Assembly: GCA_002347405.1 (NCBI GenBank)
Contig: DDXB01000028.1
Coordinates: 60,910-82,161, forward strand
DNA length: 21,252 nt
Origin: Rhodocyclaceae bacterium UBA2271
GTDB lineage: Bacteria; Pseudomonadota; Gammaproteobacteria; Burkholderiales; Rhodocyclaceae
Direction: 5' to 3'
In this document: piece by piece, positions 7,196 to 14,482 of the stretch
Layout of the letters: each line of letters begins with the position of its first letter
Numbering within the stretch: the first letter of the stretch is position 1
Notes under the pieces: generated by a model
Told to the model about the DNA's origin: nothing
The model's database searches: none
The model's input: only the letters and a program-made list of their open reading frames with translations
Made by a program: the position numbers and the translations under genes

Positions 7196-9952
7196 ATGAA
7201 ACGCATGCTGTTCAATGCGACGCAGGCCGAGGAACTCCGCGTCGCGATCGTCGATGGTCAAAAACTCATTGACCTCGATATCGAGTCGGCCAACAAGGAA
7301 CAACGCAAGAGCAACATCTACAAGGCAGTCATCACCCGCCTCGAGCCCAGCCTCGAAGCCGCCTTTGTCGATTATGGCGCCGAGCGCCACGGCTTTCTGC
7401 CGTTCAAGGAAGTATCGCGCAGCTTTTTCCTGCCCGGGGTCGAAGCCGGTCGCGCACGGATTCAGGACGCCCTCAAGGTCGGCCAGGAAATCATCGTCCA
7501 GGTCGAAAAGGACGAGCGCGGCAACAAGGGCGCGGCACTCACCACCTATGTTTCCCTTGCCGGCCGCTATCTGGTGCTGATGCCCAACAACCCGCGCGGC
7601 GGCGGCGTTTCGCGCCGCATCGAGGGCGAGGACCGCCAGGAATTGCGCGAAGTGATGGACCAACTCGAAGTCCCTGGCGGCATGAGCCTGATCGCCCGCA
7701 CCGCGGGCATCGGGCGCAGCGCGGAAGAATTGCAATGGGACCTCAACTACCTGCTGCAATTGTGGGGGGCCATCGACGGCGCGGCCAAATCCCAGAATGG
7801 TGCATTCCTCATCTATCAGGAATCCAGCCTGGTCATTCGCGCCATCCGCGACTACTTCCACCCCGAGATCGGCGAAATTCTCATCGACACGGACGACATC
7901 TACGAGCAGGCGCAGCAGTTCATGAGTCATGTCATGCCCGGCAACGTCGCACGCGTCAAGCGCTACAGCGACGACGTACCGCTGTTTTCGCGCTTCCAGA
8001 TCGAACACCAGATCGAATCTGCCTATTCGCGGCAGGTTACCCTGCCCTCCGGCGGCGCGATTGTCATCGACCATACCGAAGCCCTGGTCTCGGTCGACGT
8101 CAACTCCGGCCGCTCCACCAAGGGCGCCGACATTGAAGAAACCGCCCTGCGCACCAACCTCGAAGCCGCCGAAGAAATCGCCCGGCAGTTGCGCTTGCGT
8201 GACCTCGGCGGTCTGATCGTCATCGACTTCATCGACATGGAGTCGGCGAAGAGCCAGCGTGATGTAGAGAACCGCCTGAAGGACGCCCTGCATTTCGACC
8301 GCGCCCGCGTCCAGACCAGCAAGATCTCGCGTTTCGGCCTGCTTGAATTGTCGCGCCAGCGCCTGCGCCCGGCGCTCGCAGAAACCAGCTATATCACCTG
8401 CCCGCGTTGCACCGGTACCGGACATATCCGCAGCACCGAATCGGCCGCGCTGCACATCCTGCGCATCCTCGAAGAGGAGGCAATGAAGGAAAACACCGGC
8501 GCCATCCACGTTCAGGTACCCGTCGATGTCGCCACCTTCCTGCTCAACGAAAAGCGCGTCGACATCGCCCGCATCGAGATGCGCCACCGCGCCAATCTGT
8601 TGATCATTCCGAATCGCTATCTGGAAACACCACAGCACGAAATCACCCGTCTGCGCCACGACCAGCTCAACCAGGATGGTCCCGCCCTTGCCAGCTACGA
8701 GATGGCCGTCAAGCCCATCGAGGAAGATTTGAGTACCCTCGCCGCGCAGGCCGAGGGGAAACCAGCCAGGGCCGAAGCCGCTGTCAAGGGCATTACGCCC
8801 GACCAGCCGGCGCCGATCATCGCACCGAAAGAAGCACCCCCGGTCGCAGCTGCGCCCGGCCTCTTCGCCAAGATCATGTCCTGGTTCTCGGGCGACAAGA
8901 AGGCAGAAGAAGTCGTCACTCCCGTCAAGAAAACCGACAAGCCCATCCGTCGCGAACGCAGCGAGCGTGGTGAACGCGGCGGCCGTGGCCGACGTGACAA
9001 CCGGGAAGGACGCGAAGGCGGCGAGCGCAAGGAACGGGGCGAGCGCAAGGAGCGCGACGCCATCCGTGGCGACAACCGCCAGAACCGCAAGGAACGCCCC
9101 GAAAAGAGTAACGACACGCGCCGCGATAACCGCAATGGCGAAACACAGACCGTTGAGACTGCAAGCACCGCAGCAGCAACCCAGGCACGGCCAGCCAGGC
9201 CCAGGCCAGCCGAGAAAGATGCGGTTCAGAAGGAGTCACCGGCCATCATGGCAGGAGGGACAAACGAGAATCAGGCCGCCGAATCAACTGGCGAAGGCAG
9301 CCGTCGGCGCGGCCGTCGCGGTGGCCGGGGCCGTGGCGAAAGTCGCAATGAAGAAGCCGCTGCCCCAACCACTGCAAATGAGGTCACGGCAAGCGTCACG
9401 CAGACCCAAACGACACCCGCTGGCGAAACTGCCGCCGTCCCGCCAGCGCCGACTTTTGCACCAGCGGAACAAGCGGTCATTGCTGCCGAGACATCGACTG
9501 TCGCCGCTGCAGAGCCTGCCCCAGCAGTGGTCATTCCTGAGCCGACACCGGCAATTGAAGCTCCGGCTCCCGCAGTTGCATCTGAAATCGGGGTGGTCAC
9601 CGCAGCCGCAAGCATTGCGCCAACCGAAGCCTTAACTTGGGCGCCTGCCGAAGCAATCACGCCGGCCCCTGTTGCAGAACCGGTCGCCATGTTGGTCAGT
9701 CCCGAAATGCCAGCAACACCTGAAGCTCCGCCATTTGCTCCGGTGGAAACGGTAGTGGTGGTAGCACCGCCCCCGCCGGTCGACTTGTCAGCCAGCTTGC
9801 AGCAAGCGGGTCTGCAGATGATCGAAACCTCAAATGCAGTGGTGGTTCCGGGCGCGCCGAGCGCATCGCAACCGCTGGGTCGCAAGCCGAAACCAGCTGT
9901 AGTCATTCCCGCCGAACCGCTGCAAATGGTGGAAACTCAACACAAAGCGTAA
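7196..9952 (+). CDS. rne: Ribonuclease E
   Basis: This endoribonuclease starts mRNA decay and matures 16S, 5S and tRNA. The 918-residue protein has an N-terminal catalytic half: an S1 domain (about 36-118), the 5' sensor and RNase H-like region, and metal-binding Asp301 in SVDVNSGRS and Asp344 in VIDFIDME. The zinc link CPRC (Cys402, Cys405) matches E. coli CPRCSGTG. The C-terminal half is disordered: an Arg-rich block (about 582-625), a second Arg/Gly block (RRRGRRGGRGRG, about 702-713) and a long Ala/Pro-rich tail. In other bacteria such blocks bind RNA and degradosome partners. The ATG at 7196 has GGGAG 6 nt upstream. The in-frame upstream codons lie outside family similarity. Confidence 0.96.
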   Translation: MKRMLFNATQAEELRVAIVDGQKLIDLDIESANKEQRKSNIYKAVITRLEPSLEAAFVDYGAERHGFLPFKEVSRSFFLPGVEAGRARIQDALKVGQEIIVQVEKDERGNKGAALTTYVSLAGRYLVLMPNNPRGGGVSRRIEGEDRQELREVMDQLEVPGGMSLIARTAGIGRSAEELQWDLNYLLQLWGAIDGAAKSQNGAFLIYQESSLVIRAIRDYFHPEIGEILIDTDDIYEQAQQFMSHVMPGNVARVKRYSDDVPLFSRFQIEHQIESAYSRQVTLPSGGAIVIDHTEALVSVDVNSGRSTKGADIEETALRTNLEAAEEIARQLRLRDLGGLIVIDFIDMESAKSQRDVENRLKDALHFDRARVQTSKISRFGLLELSRQRLRPALAETSYITCPRCTGTGHIRSTESAALHILRILEEEAMKENTGAIHVQVPVDVATFLLNEKRVDIARIEMRHRANLLIIPNRYLETPQHEITRLRHDQLNQDGPALASYEMAVKPIEEDLSTLAAQAEGKPARAEAAVKGITPDQPAPIIAPKEAPPVAAAPGLFAKIMSWFSGDKKAEEVVTPVKKTDKPIRRERSERGERGGRGRRDNREGREGGERKERGERKERDAIRGDNRQNRKERPEKSNDTRRDNRNGETQTVETASTAAATQARPARPRPAEKDAVQKESPAIMAGGTNENQAAESTGEGSRRRGRRGGRGRGESRNEEAAAPTTANEVTASVTQTQTTPAGETAAVPPAPTFAPAEQAVIAAETSTVAAAEPAPAVVIPEPTPAIEAPAPAVASEIGVVTAAASIAPTEALTWAPAEAITPAPVAEPVAMLVSPEMPATPEAPPFAPVETVVVVAPPPPVDLSASLQQAGLQMIETSNAVVVPGAPSASQPLGRKPKPAVVIPAEPLQMVETQHKA

Positions 9953-9979
9953 TACTGCCAGACGCCCGAAGGTGGACGT

Positions 9980-10012
9980 AAAAAAGCGCTGCATGATCTG
10001 CAGCGCTTTTTT
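9980..10012. terminator. Bidirectional intrinsic terminator between rne and the LMW-PTP gene
   Basis: The arms AAAAAAGCGCTGCA (9980-9993) and TGCAGCGCTTTTTT (9999-10012) are perfect complements around a 5-nt loop. Both strands therefore read a stem ending in a six-T run. It lies 27 bp after the rne stop and 15 bp after the convergent phosphatase stop, and can serve both. Confidence 0.93.
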
Positions 10013-10027
10013 CTGGCCTAACCGGAT

Positions 10028-10507
10028 TTACTGTTTGCCGAGCCGATTGAGCAAACCGTTGGCGGCTTCCTCGATCATGTCGAGAACAAGTTCAAAGCCA
10101 TCAGCGCCACCGTAATACGGGTCCGGCACCTCTTCGCCCGAGCGCCCCGCCCCGAACTCCAGAAACAGGTTCAGCTTGCCCTGATGTGCGGCAGGACAGG
10201 CCTGCTTCAGCAAATCCAGATTGTCCCGATCCATTGCCAGAATGTAGTCGAAGCGGACGAAATCCTCATCGCAGACTCGCCGGCCGCGCAAGGGCAACAG
10301 GTCATAACCACGCTGCGCCGCTGCCTTGGTGGCGCGCACATCGGGTGCCTTGCCGATGTGATAACTGTGCGTGCCCGCCGAATCGATCTCGAAGTTTTTC
10401 GCCACGCCCGCCCGCTCGGCCAGCGCCCGCGTCACGCCTTCCGCAGTCGGCGAGCGGCAGATGTTGCCCATGCAGACGAATAGCACTCGGTAAGTCGGTT
10501 TAAACAT
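10028..10507 (-). CDS. Low-molecular-weight protein tyrosine phosphatase with element-supplied 5' end
   Basis: This 159-residue phosphatase removes phosphate from phosphotyrosine. The P-loop CMGNICRSP (C-x5-R-S) holds the nucleophile Cys and Arg, and the general acid lies in EVPDPYYGG near residues 125-131. The start is the ATG at 10507 (MFKPTYRVLFVCMG), with AAGAGGA upstream. A second in-frame ATG at 10525 adds MKQEDK and lies before that site. The element junction falls inside the codons for VCMGN, so the first dozen codons, the ribosome binding site and the promoter come from the mobile element. The chromosome's original start remains at 20279-20332. The catalytic loop is intact, so the gene is probably still functional. 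Confidence 0.93.
   Translation of the reverse strand: MFKPTYRVLFVCMGNICRSPTAEGVTRALAERAGVAKNFEIDSAGTHSYHIGKAPDVRATKAAAQRGYDLLPLRGRRVCDEDFVRFDYILAMDRDNLDLLKQACPAAHQGKLNLFLEFGAGRSGEEVPDPYYGGADGFELVLDMIEEAANGLLNRLGKQ
10465..10474. repeat. attL core of the integrated element
   Basis: TGCCCATGCA is repeated exactly at 20299-20308. In the minus-strand reading, the 18-nt stretches around both copies agree at 15 of 18 positions, and two of the differences are third codon positions. Both encode FVCMG of the phosphatase P-loop. This copy lies inside the intact LMW-PTP gene. Confidence 0.82.
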
Positions 10508-10544
10508 TTTATCCTCTTGTTTCATTGGTGTTTATTGTCATTGT

Positions 10545-10573
10545 TTGTATATTGATGTTTATAGGCATATACT
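10545..10573 (+). promoter_or_regulatory. Probable integrase promoter
   Basis: TTGTAT (10545-10550) and TATACT (10568-10573) are separated by exactly 17 bp in an AT-rich stretch. The predicted transcription start, near 10580, falls on the GATGTGTTACCAAT repeat at 10577-10590. Integrase binding there could repress its own gene. The same AT-rich stretch must also contain the minus-strand promoter now serving the phosphatase gene. Confidence 0.5.
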
Positions 10574-10576
10574 GCT

Positions 10577-10590
10577 GATGTGTTACCAAT
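10577..10590 (+). repeat. Left arm-type repeat GATGTGTTACCAAT
   Basis: This 14-mer recurs perfectly at 20246-20259, and its first 12 bases occur again at 20234-20245, all in the same orientation. It lies about 100 bp inside the left core. Sites at both ends but outside the crossover core fit arm-type integrase binding sites. Confidence 0.6.
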
Positions 10591-10607
10591 GTGCACCCAA
10601 ATACATC

Positions 10608-11639
10608 ATGCCAAACCTTTCTGACCGCAAGATACGAGACATCAAGCCGGGCGCCGTCGATAAATGGAAAAGCGACGGCGACGGCCTGAACATTCGCGTT
10701 CGCCCGAACGGATCCACGACCTGGGTTATCCGCCGCAAGAAGCGCGGCCCTGATGGCAAGGATAAAACCACCATCGAGACCATCGGCGAGTTTCCGGACA
10801 TGGATTGTAATGCGGCGCGTGCGGCGCTAGCCAAGCGTTCATTCTCGCCGAACTTGAAAAAGACGACACTTGCCGAACTGCTCGATGAGTGGTACAGCCG
10901 TCGTATCGAGCCGCGCTACCGCGTTACCAAGAACATTTCAACATATATCGCCCGTGCCAAGGCTGAGCTTGGCAACACCACCCTCGCCCGCCTGACCACG
11001 CTGCAGTTGGTGCGCTGGCTGCAGAAATACGCCGAGAAAACACCGGTCGCGGCGAACCGTTGCGCGTCGAATATCAAGTTGGCCCTCAACTATGCCGTCG
11101 AGTGCGGCTATCTGGATCGCAACCCGCTTGCACCGGTCACCAATCGCGTTATTGGCGGCGAAGAAAAGACGCGCAATCGCCACCTAACAGACGATGAAAT
11201 CCGGTGGGTGTTCAGTGACAAGTGCCGCCCCATCCTGCGATTTCTCCTGCTGACCGGCTTGCGCATCAGCGAGGCACAGCAAGGCTATCGCGATGGCGAT
11301 AGATTCCGCATTGACCGCACGAAGAACGGCGACGCGCACTGGGTGCACCTGCCCGACCTCGCAACAACCCAGTTGGCCGCGCCTTTCGATGTTAGCGCGA
11401 CGGCATACCAGGCGTGGCTGCGCAACAGCGCCAAGCAGACATTTACCCCGCACGATCTGCGGCGCACGTTCGCGACGCGCCTGGCCGGTCTCAACATCCC
11501 GCCGCACATTATTGAAAAGTGCCTGAACCACCGGCTGCAGGGCGTAATGGGTGTCTACAACCGGGCAGACTATGAAGCCGAGAGGATCGCGGCGGCCCAA
11601 GCATGGGCGGATGAAGTGAAAAGAATCACCGCCGCCTGA
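10608..11639 (+). CDS. Tyrosine recombinase / P4-type integrase
   Basis: This site-specific recombinase of 343 aa inserts and excises the element. The N-terminus (MPNLSDRKIRDIKPG, then GDGLNIRVRPNGSTTWVIRRK) is the DUF4102 arm-binding domain of P4-family integrases. A core-binding SAM-like domain spans about residues 85-180. The catalytic residues are Arg219 in TGLRISEAQ, Lys239 (tentative), His282 and Arg285 in HDLRRTF, His308 in CLNHRL, and Tyr317 in VMGVYNRADY. The frame is open upstream to 10545, but that stretch holds the promoter-like sequence and a repeat, so I start at ATG 10608, where family similarity begins. It reads away from the left end, next to the phosphatase target gene. Confidence 0.93.
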   Translation: MPNLSDRKIRDIKPGAVDKWKSDGDGLNIRVRPNGSTTWVIRRKKRGPDGKDKTTIETIGEFPDMDCNAARAALAKRSFSPNLKKTTLAELLDEWYSRRIEPRYRVTKNISTYIARAKAELGNTTLARLTTLQLVRWLQKYAEKTPVAANRCASNIKLALNYAVECGYLDRNPLAPVTNRVIGGEEKTRNRHLTDDEIRWVFSDKCRPILRFLLLTGLRISEAQQGYRDGDRFRIDRTKNGDAHWVHLPDLATTQLAAPFDVSATAYQAWLRNSAKQTFTPHDLRRTFATRLAGLNIPPHIIEKCLNHRLQGVMGVYNRADYEAERIAAAQAWADEVKRITAA

Positions 11640-11720
11640 AGGACTGAGCAAAAGCGGGACCAGAGAGTGCATCAACACCCACCGGCCCCTGACCGCAACC
11701 CACCTATACTGAGGTGAATT

Positions 11721-12203
11721 ATGGCTGTCGCAACTTTACCGCAATCAACCCGCCCGCGCCGCCGGGGCGATGCCACTATCCTTCGCGCAATGGCGATCCT
11801 TCGGGAGCGGCTGCGCGAGCCTGGCGAAGTCCTGGCATCGCCCGGGCAAGTCCGCGCCTTCCTCATGCTGCATCTTGCCGAACTTGAGCATGAAGCCTTT
11901 GTCGGCCTGTTCCTGTCCGCGCAAAACCGGCTGATTGAGTATCGAGAACTTTTCCGTGGCACCCTGACGCAAGCGAGCGTCTATCCCCGTGAGATAGTGA
12001 AAACCTCTCTGCGCCTGAATGCCGCCGCCGTGCTATTCGCCCACAATCACCCGAGCGGCATCGCCGAACCCAGTCATGCCGACGAGATGCTGACGCGCAC
12101 CCTCAAGCAGGCTTTGGCGCTGGTTGATGTTCGAGTACTTGACCACTTCATCATCGCCGGCCGCGCCGAACCGCTCTCGTTTGCGGAGCGCGGGCTTCTA
12201 TGA
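11721..12203 (+). CDS. RadC-like JAMM/MPN domain protein
   Basis: This 160-residue protein consists mainly of the RadC JAB1/MPN+ metal-binding domain. The motif is complete: AHNHPSG (His108, His110), then Ser118 and Asp121 in PSHADE, followed by LDHFIIAG. The N-terminal helix-hairpin-helix of full-length chromosomal RadC is missing, as is usual for copies in mobile elements. Despite the name, a repair role is doubtful and the function in satellites is unknown. GAGGTG lies 5 nt before the ATG, and a TATACT at 11705-11710 may be a -10. Its stop overlaps the next start by 4 nt (ATGA). Confidence 0.9.
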   Translation: MAVATLPQSTRPRRRGDATILRAMAILRERLREPGEVLASPGQVRAFLMLHLAELEHEAFVGLFLSAQNRLIEYRELFRGTLTQASVYPREIVKTSLRLNAAAVLFAHNHPSGIAEPSHADEMLTRTLKQALALVDVRVLDHFIIAGRAEPLSFAERGLL

Positions 12204-12922
12204 AATCAAAAAAGGTAGACGTGGTGCTTCATTACCCGCCGCGTCCGCCGTGGGGTAGTTGGTTGTCGATTGATGTTATCGGAGCATACCTCTCTGCCCA
12301 CGAACAATGGAGAGTGGCACCAGACAGGCAAAAAGCCCTTGAGCGGATCGTCACGAGCGAGCTCGCAAAACCAATGATCGTTCGGCTATCAAAAACACTC
12401 GATTACCTGGGGTGGCTTTTGCTTTTTGACTACGTCATCGATGCCGTGTTCATGCCGTTTGGCGCCATGCACGCCGCGCTGCCGAGTGCGACGCGCATAC
12501 AGCGCGAAATCATCGATAAAGCACGCGAACTCGCGGCACTTATTGACGAATACAACATCACTTGCACCAACGGCAAGATCGATAACTTTGACGCCGACAT
12601 TCCGCGCGCCCTACCGCAGCAACTTGAGTTCGTGGCGAAGCGGCTGACCAAGGTGGAGCACAAGAGAATCGGCGTCGGCGTAGCGGCATGGGCGAGCCGG
12701 CAACAGGTCGGTGATGGCCTCGCGCAATTTGTTCGCTATCTTGACGACAGGATCGACAGCCACGCGCAAAGCGGGAGCTCGACCGGAGGGCTGAACCGCC
12801 TTAGCGCGAACAGCATGGCTCACCTTGCGATTGCAGCATTGGGCATCAAGGTTGGTGCCGACGACACACTCGGAAAAGTTGAGGAGCGAGTCAAACAATT
12901 CAGAAAACGAAAGGGGGGATAA
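12200..12922 (+). CDS. Hypothetical protein, 240 aa, in the slot between radC and alpA
   Basis: I do not recognise this family. The protein starts MKSKKVDVVLHYPPRPPWGS. It then looks mostly alpha-helical, with a hydrophobic stretch LDYLGWLLLFDYVIDAVFMPFGAM (about residues 67-90) that could be buried or membrane-associated. A Gly/Ser turn (SGSSTGG) is followed by a charged C-terminus, VEERVKQFRKRKGG. No catalytic motif is apparent. Its start codon overlaps the radC stop, so the two are probably co-translated. Satellites often carry variable cargo such as anti-phage genes in slots like this, but nothing in the protein itself proves such a role. Confidence 0.75.
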   Translation: MKSKKVDVVLHYPPRPPWGSWLSIDVIGAYLSAHEQWRVAPDRQKALERIVTSELAKPMIVRLSKTLDYLGWLLLFDYVIDAVFMPFGAMHAALPSATRIQREIIDKARELAALIDEYNITCTNGKIDNFDADIPRALPQQLEFVAKRLTKVEHKRIGVGVAAWASRQQVGDGLAQFVRYLDDRIDSHAQSGSSTGGLNRLSANSMAHLAIAALGIKVGADDTLGKVEERVKQFRKRKGG

Positions 12923-12980
12923 CTCGCCCCAGAATTAGCCTGTTAGTTGTCCCACGACAGCACCGGTCGAAGCTGTCATT

Positions 12981-13017
12981 CTCACCCCGTCGTCATTTAA
13001 CGTTCATTAGGGGTGAG
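12981..13017 (+). promoter_or_regulatory. Inverted repeat overlapping the alpA ribosome binding site
   Basis: CTCACCCC (12981-12988) and GGGGTGAG (13010-13017) are perfect complements 21 nt apart. The right arm contains the Shine-Dalgarno of the AlpA-like gene. A related AACTCGCCCC lies at 12921-12930. The pair could be an operator for a DNA-binding regulator, possibly AlpA itself, or an RNA stem that hides the ribosome binding site. The 97-bp gap after the 240-aa gene probably also holds the promoter of the alpA-helicase operon, though I see no clear -35/-10. Confidence 0.4.
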
Positions 13018-13019
13018 TT

Positions 13020-13259
13020 ATGAGTAAGCACTCAACGCAAGACGCAACAGCGCCAGTAATGACCATTGAGGAGTTCTGTGAATCTCACAGAATCTCGCGA
13101 GGGTTTCTCAATGTACTAAAGCAGCGCGGAGAAGCGCCCGATTTCATCAAGATCGGTCGGCGCGTGCTGATTTCCAGCGAGGCCGCGCAGGCATGGCGTA
13201 ACCGGCATACGGTGCGCGCCGCCGGCGTGTTGCGCGAGGAGGGCAGTCGTCATGTCTGA
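13020..13259 (+). CDS. AlpA-like / excisionase-like helix-turn-helix regulator
   Basis: This 79-aa protein has a MerR-like winged HTH at about residues 15-60. MTIEEFCESHRISRGFLNVLKQRG is followed by APDFIKIGRRVLISSEAAQAWR, a pattern shared by AlpA and Xis-type proteins. In P4-like satellites AlpA activates integrase or excision and late functions. That role is inferred here from fold and context. The ribosome binding site AGGGGTGAG lies 2 nt before the ATG. It begins a run of overlapping genes: its last 8 nt overlap the next gene. Confidence 0.82.
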   Translation: MSKHSTQDATAPVMTIEEFCESHRISRGFLNVLKQRGEAPDFIKIGRRVLISSEAAQAWRNRHTVRAAGVLREEGSRHV

Positions 13260-13482
13260 ATTATCGACTTGCGTTGTTTGCTCCCATCAGTTTGAGGCGA
13301 AGCAAAAGGCGGGCGAAATCAGCATTCGGCTTGCGGTCAAGGGCGGGTGCAGCCTTGCGATTGCCGGCCCTGTTTGTCGCAACTGTGCGGCTAAGTCAGA
13401 ATTCGACCCGGATGCTGCGCTGAGCCAAATGCGGGCAGCGCGGGCTCGCTTGCTTGCGGCCGAAATCGAGGTGCGCTCATGA
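13252..13482 (+). CDS. Small zinc-finger protein, 76 aa
   Basis: Cysteine pairs CVVC (residues 7-10) and CRNC (about 42-45) enclose a short hydrophobic middle and probably bind one zinc ion. A helical, Ala/Arg-rich tail (SQMRAARARLLAAEIEV) follows. I do not recognise a named family. It overlaps the alpA end by 8 nt and the next start by 4 nt, so it belongs to the alpA-primase operon. A DNA- or primase-accessory role is only an inference. Confidence 0.7.
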   Translation: MSELSTCVVCSHQFEAKQKAGEISIRLAVKGGCSLAIAGPVCRNCAAKSEFDPDAALSQMRAARARLLAAEIEVRS

Positions 13483-13637
13483 GCAAGGGGCGCAGTCGCC
13501 GCGCCTGGGCTGCGCAAGCCATGCGCAAGCGCAATCCAGAATCGTGGTTCATTGGGCCGGTCGCGGTGCAAAAAACCAGCCAAAAGAATCGGCTGTTGGT
13601 GAAGTTGCCGAAGGTGCGCGGCGGAAGGGGGGAGTGA
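13479..13637 (+). CDS. Small basic protein, 52 aa
   Basis: The frame starts ATG AGC AAG GGG at 13479, overlapping the preceding stop by 4 nt. It ends in TGA at 13635-13637, whose last base begins the next ATG. The protein begins MSKGRSRRAWAAQAMRKRNP and is rich in Arg and Lys throughout, with only one acidic residue before the C-terminal glutamate. Overlap at both ends supports translation as part of the operon. Nucleic-acid binding is plausible from composition, but there is no recognised domain. Confidence 0.62.
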   Translation: MSKGRSRRAWAAQAMRKRNPESWFIGPVAVQKTSQKNRLLVKLPKVRGGRGE

Positions 13638-14482
13638 TGATCCCCGACTTCATCGACCCCGGCCGGCTAAAGCTCGGCGAAAACCGTATGCCCTGCCCGG
13701 TCTGCGACAAAGGACCGAAGGACACAGCGCTCTCCGTTCGCCTTGAGCCCGACGGCGGCGTTATCTGGTGTTGCCACCGCTACGGCTGCCCAATGACCGG
13801 ATCAAGTCGCGCTGGTACCAGCGAATTGGCGCAGCGGGCACCCACAGCGCCGCCACAGCGGGTTGATCGCGTGCGAGGCCTGTCCGAGTATGCCCGCCAA
13901 CTTCTGGCGGCCACAAGGCGCATATGTGGCGAAGCTGGGGCCTACCTCGACGCGCGCGGCTGTGTGCGGCCTCCACCTGGCAGTCACCTGCGCTGCATGG
14001 ATGAGCTCAGACACCCCTCCGGTTTTGTCGGCCCGGCCCTGGTGGCGCTTATCACCGATGCCGAAACCGGCGAGCGCCTTTCATTGCACCGCACATGGAT
14101 CAAACCGAACGGCACGAAAGCCGATCTTGATACGCCGCGATTACTTCTCAAGGGCCACCCTATAGCGGGTGGCGTGATTCGGCTTTGGCCCGATGAGGGC
14201 GTGACCACCGGCCTGGGCATTGCCGAGGGTATCGAGACCGCTCTATCCCTGGCGCACGGTTTCGCGCCGGTTTGGTCCTGCATCGATGCCGGCCACATGG
14301 CTAAGTTCCCTGTGCTGAGCGGCATCAACGATCTCGTTATAGGCGCCGACAACGATGCTGCGGGGCGTAAGGCCGCAGAGGAGTGCGCGCAGCGGTGGGC
14401 GGACCACGCCACCGTGCGCATCGTTTGTGCTGAACGCGCTGGCAGCGATTTGAACGACGAGGTGCGCGAATGGGCGAGGTAA
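13637..14482 (+). CDS. Toprim-domain primase-like protein
   Basis: The protein has 281 residues starting MIPDFIDPGRLKLG. The N-terminus has a zinc-ribbon-like cysteine set (C20, C23 in CPVC; C45/46 and C51 in CCHRYGC), as in phage primases. The C-terminal Toprim domain has the glutamate motif EGIETALS (about 198-205) and the acidic motif GADNDAAG (about 236-243), with a later DLND segment. Together with the helicase gene that overlaps its end, it makes a two-gene version of the P4 alpha primase-helicase that would start replication of the excised element. The frame is open upstream to 13454, but the TGATG junction with the 52-aa gene sets the start. Confidence 0.88.
   Translation: MIPDFIDPGRLKLGENRMPCPVCDKGPKDTALSVRLEPDGGVIWCCHRYGCPMTGSSRAGTSELAQRAPTAPPQRVDRVRGLSEYARQLLAATRRICGEAGAYLDARGCVRPPPGSHLRCMDELRHPSGFVGPALVALITDAETGERLSLHRTWIKPNGTKADLDTPRLLLKGHPIAGGVIRLWPDEGVTTGLGIAEGIETALSLAHGFAPVWSCIDAGHMAKFPVLSGINDLVIGADNDAAGRKAAEECAQRWADHATVRIVCAERAGSDLNDEVREWAR

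Noticed and set aside
7148..8659. 503-aa open frame antisense to rne
   Set aside because: It lies opposite the conserved catalytic domain of RNase E and arises from the high-GC codon pattern. The composition is typical of a shadow frame.
11665..11673. Single AGTGCAT upstream of the radC-like gene
   Set aside because: One isolated 7-mer is expected by chance in 10 kb, and it has no partner copies nearby.
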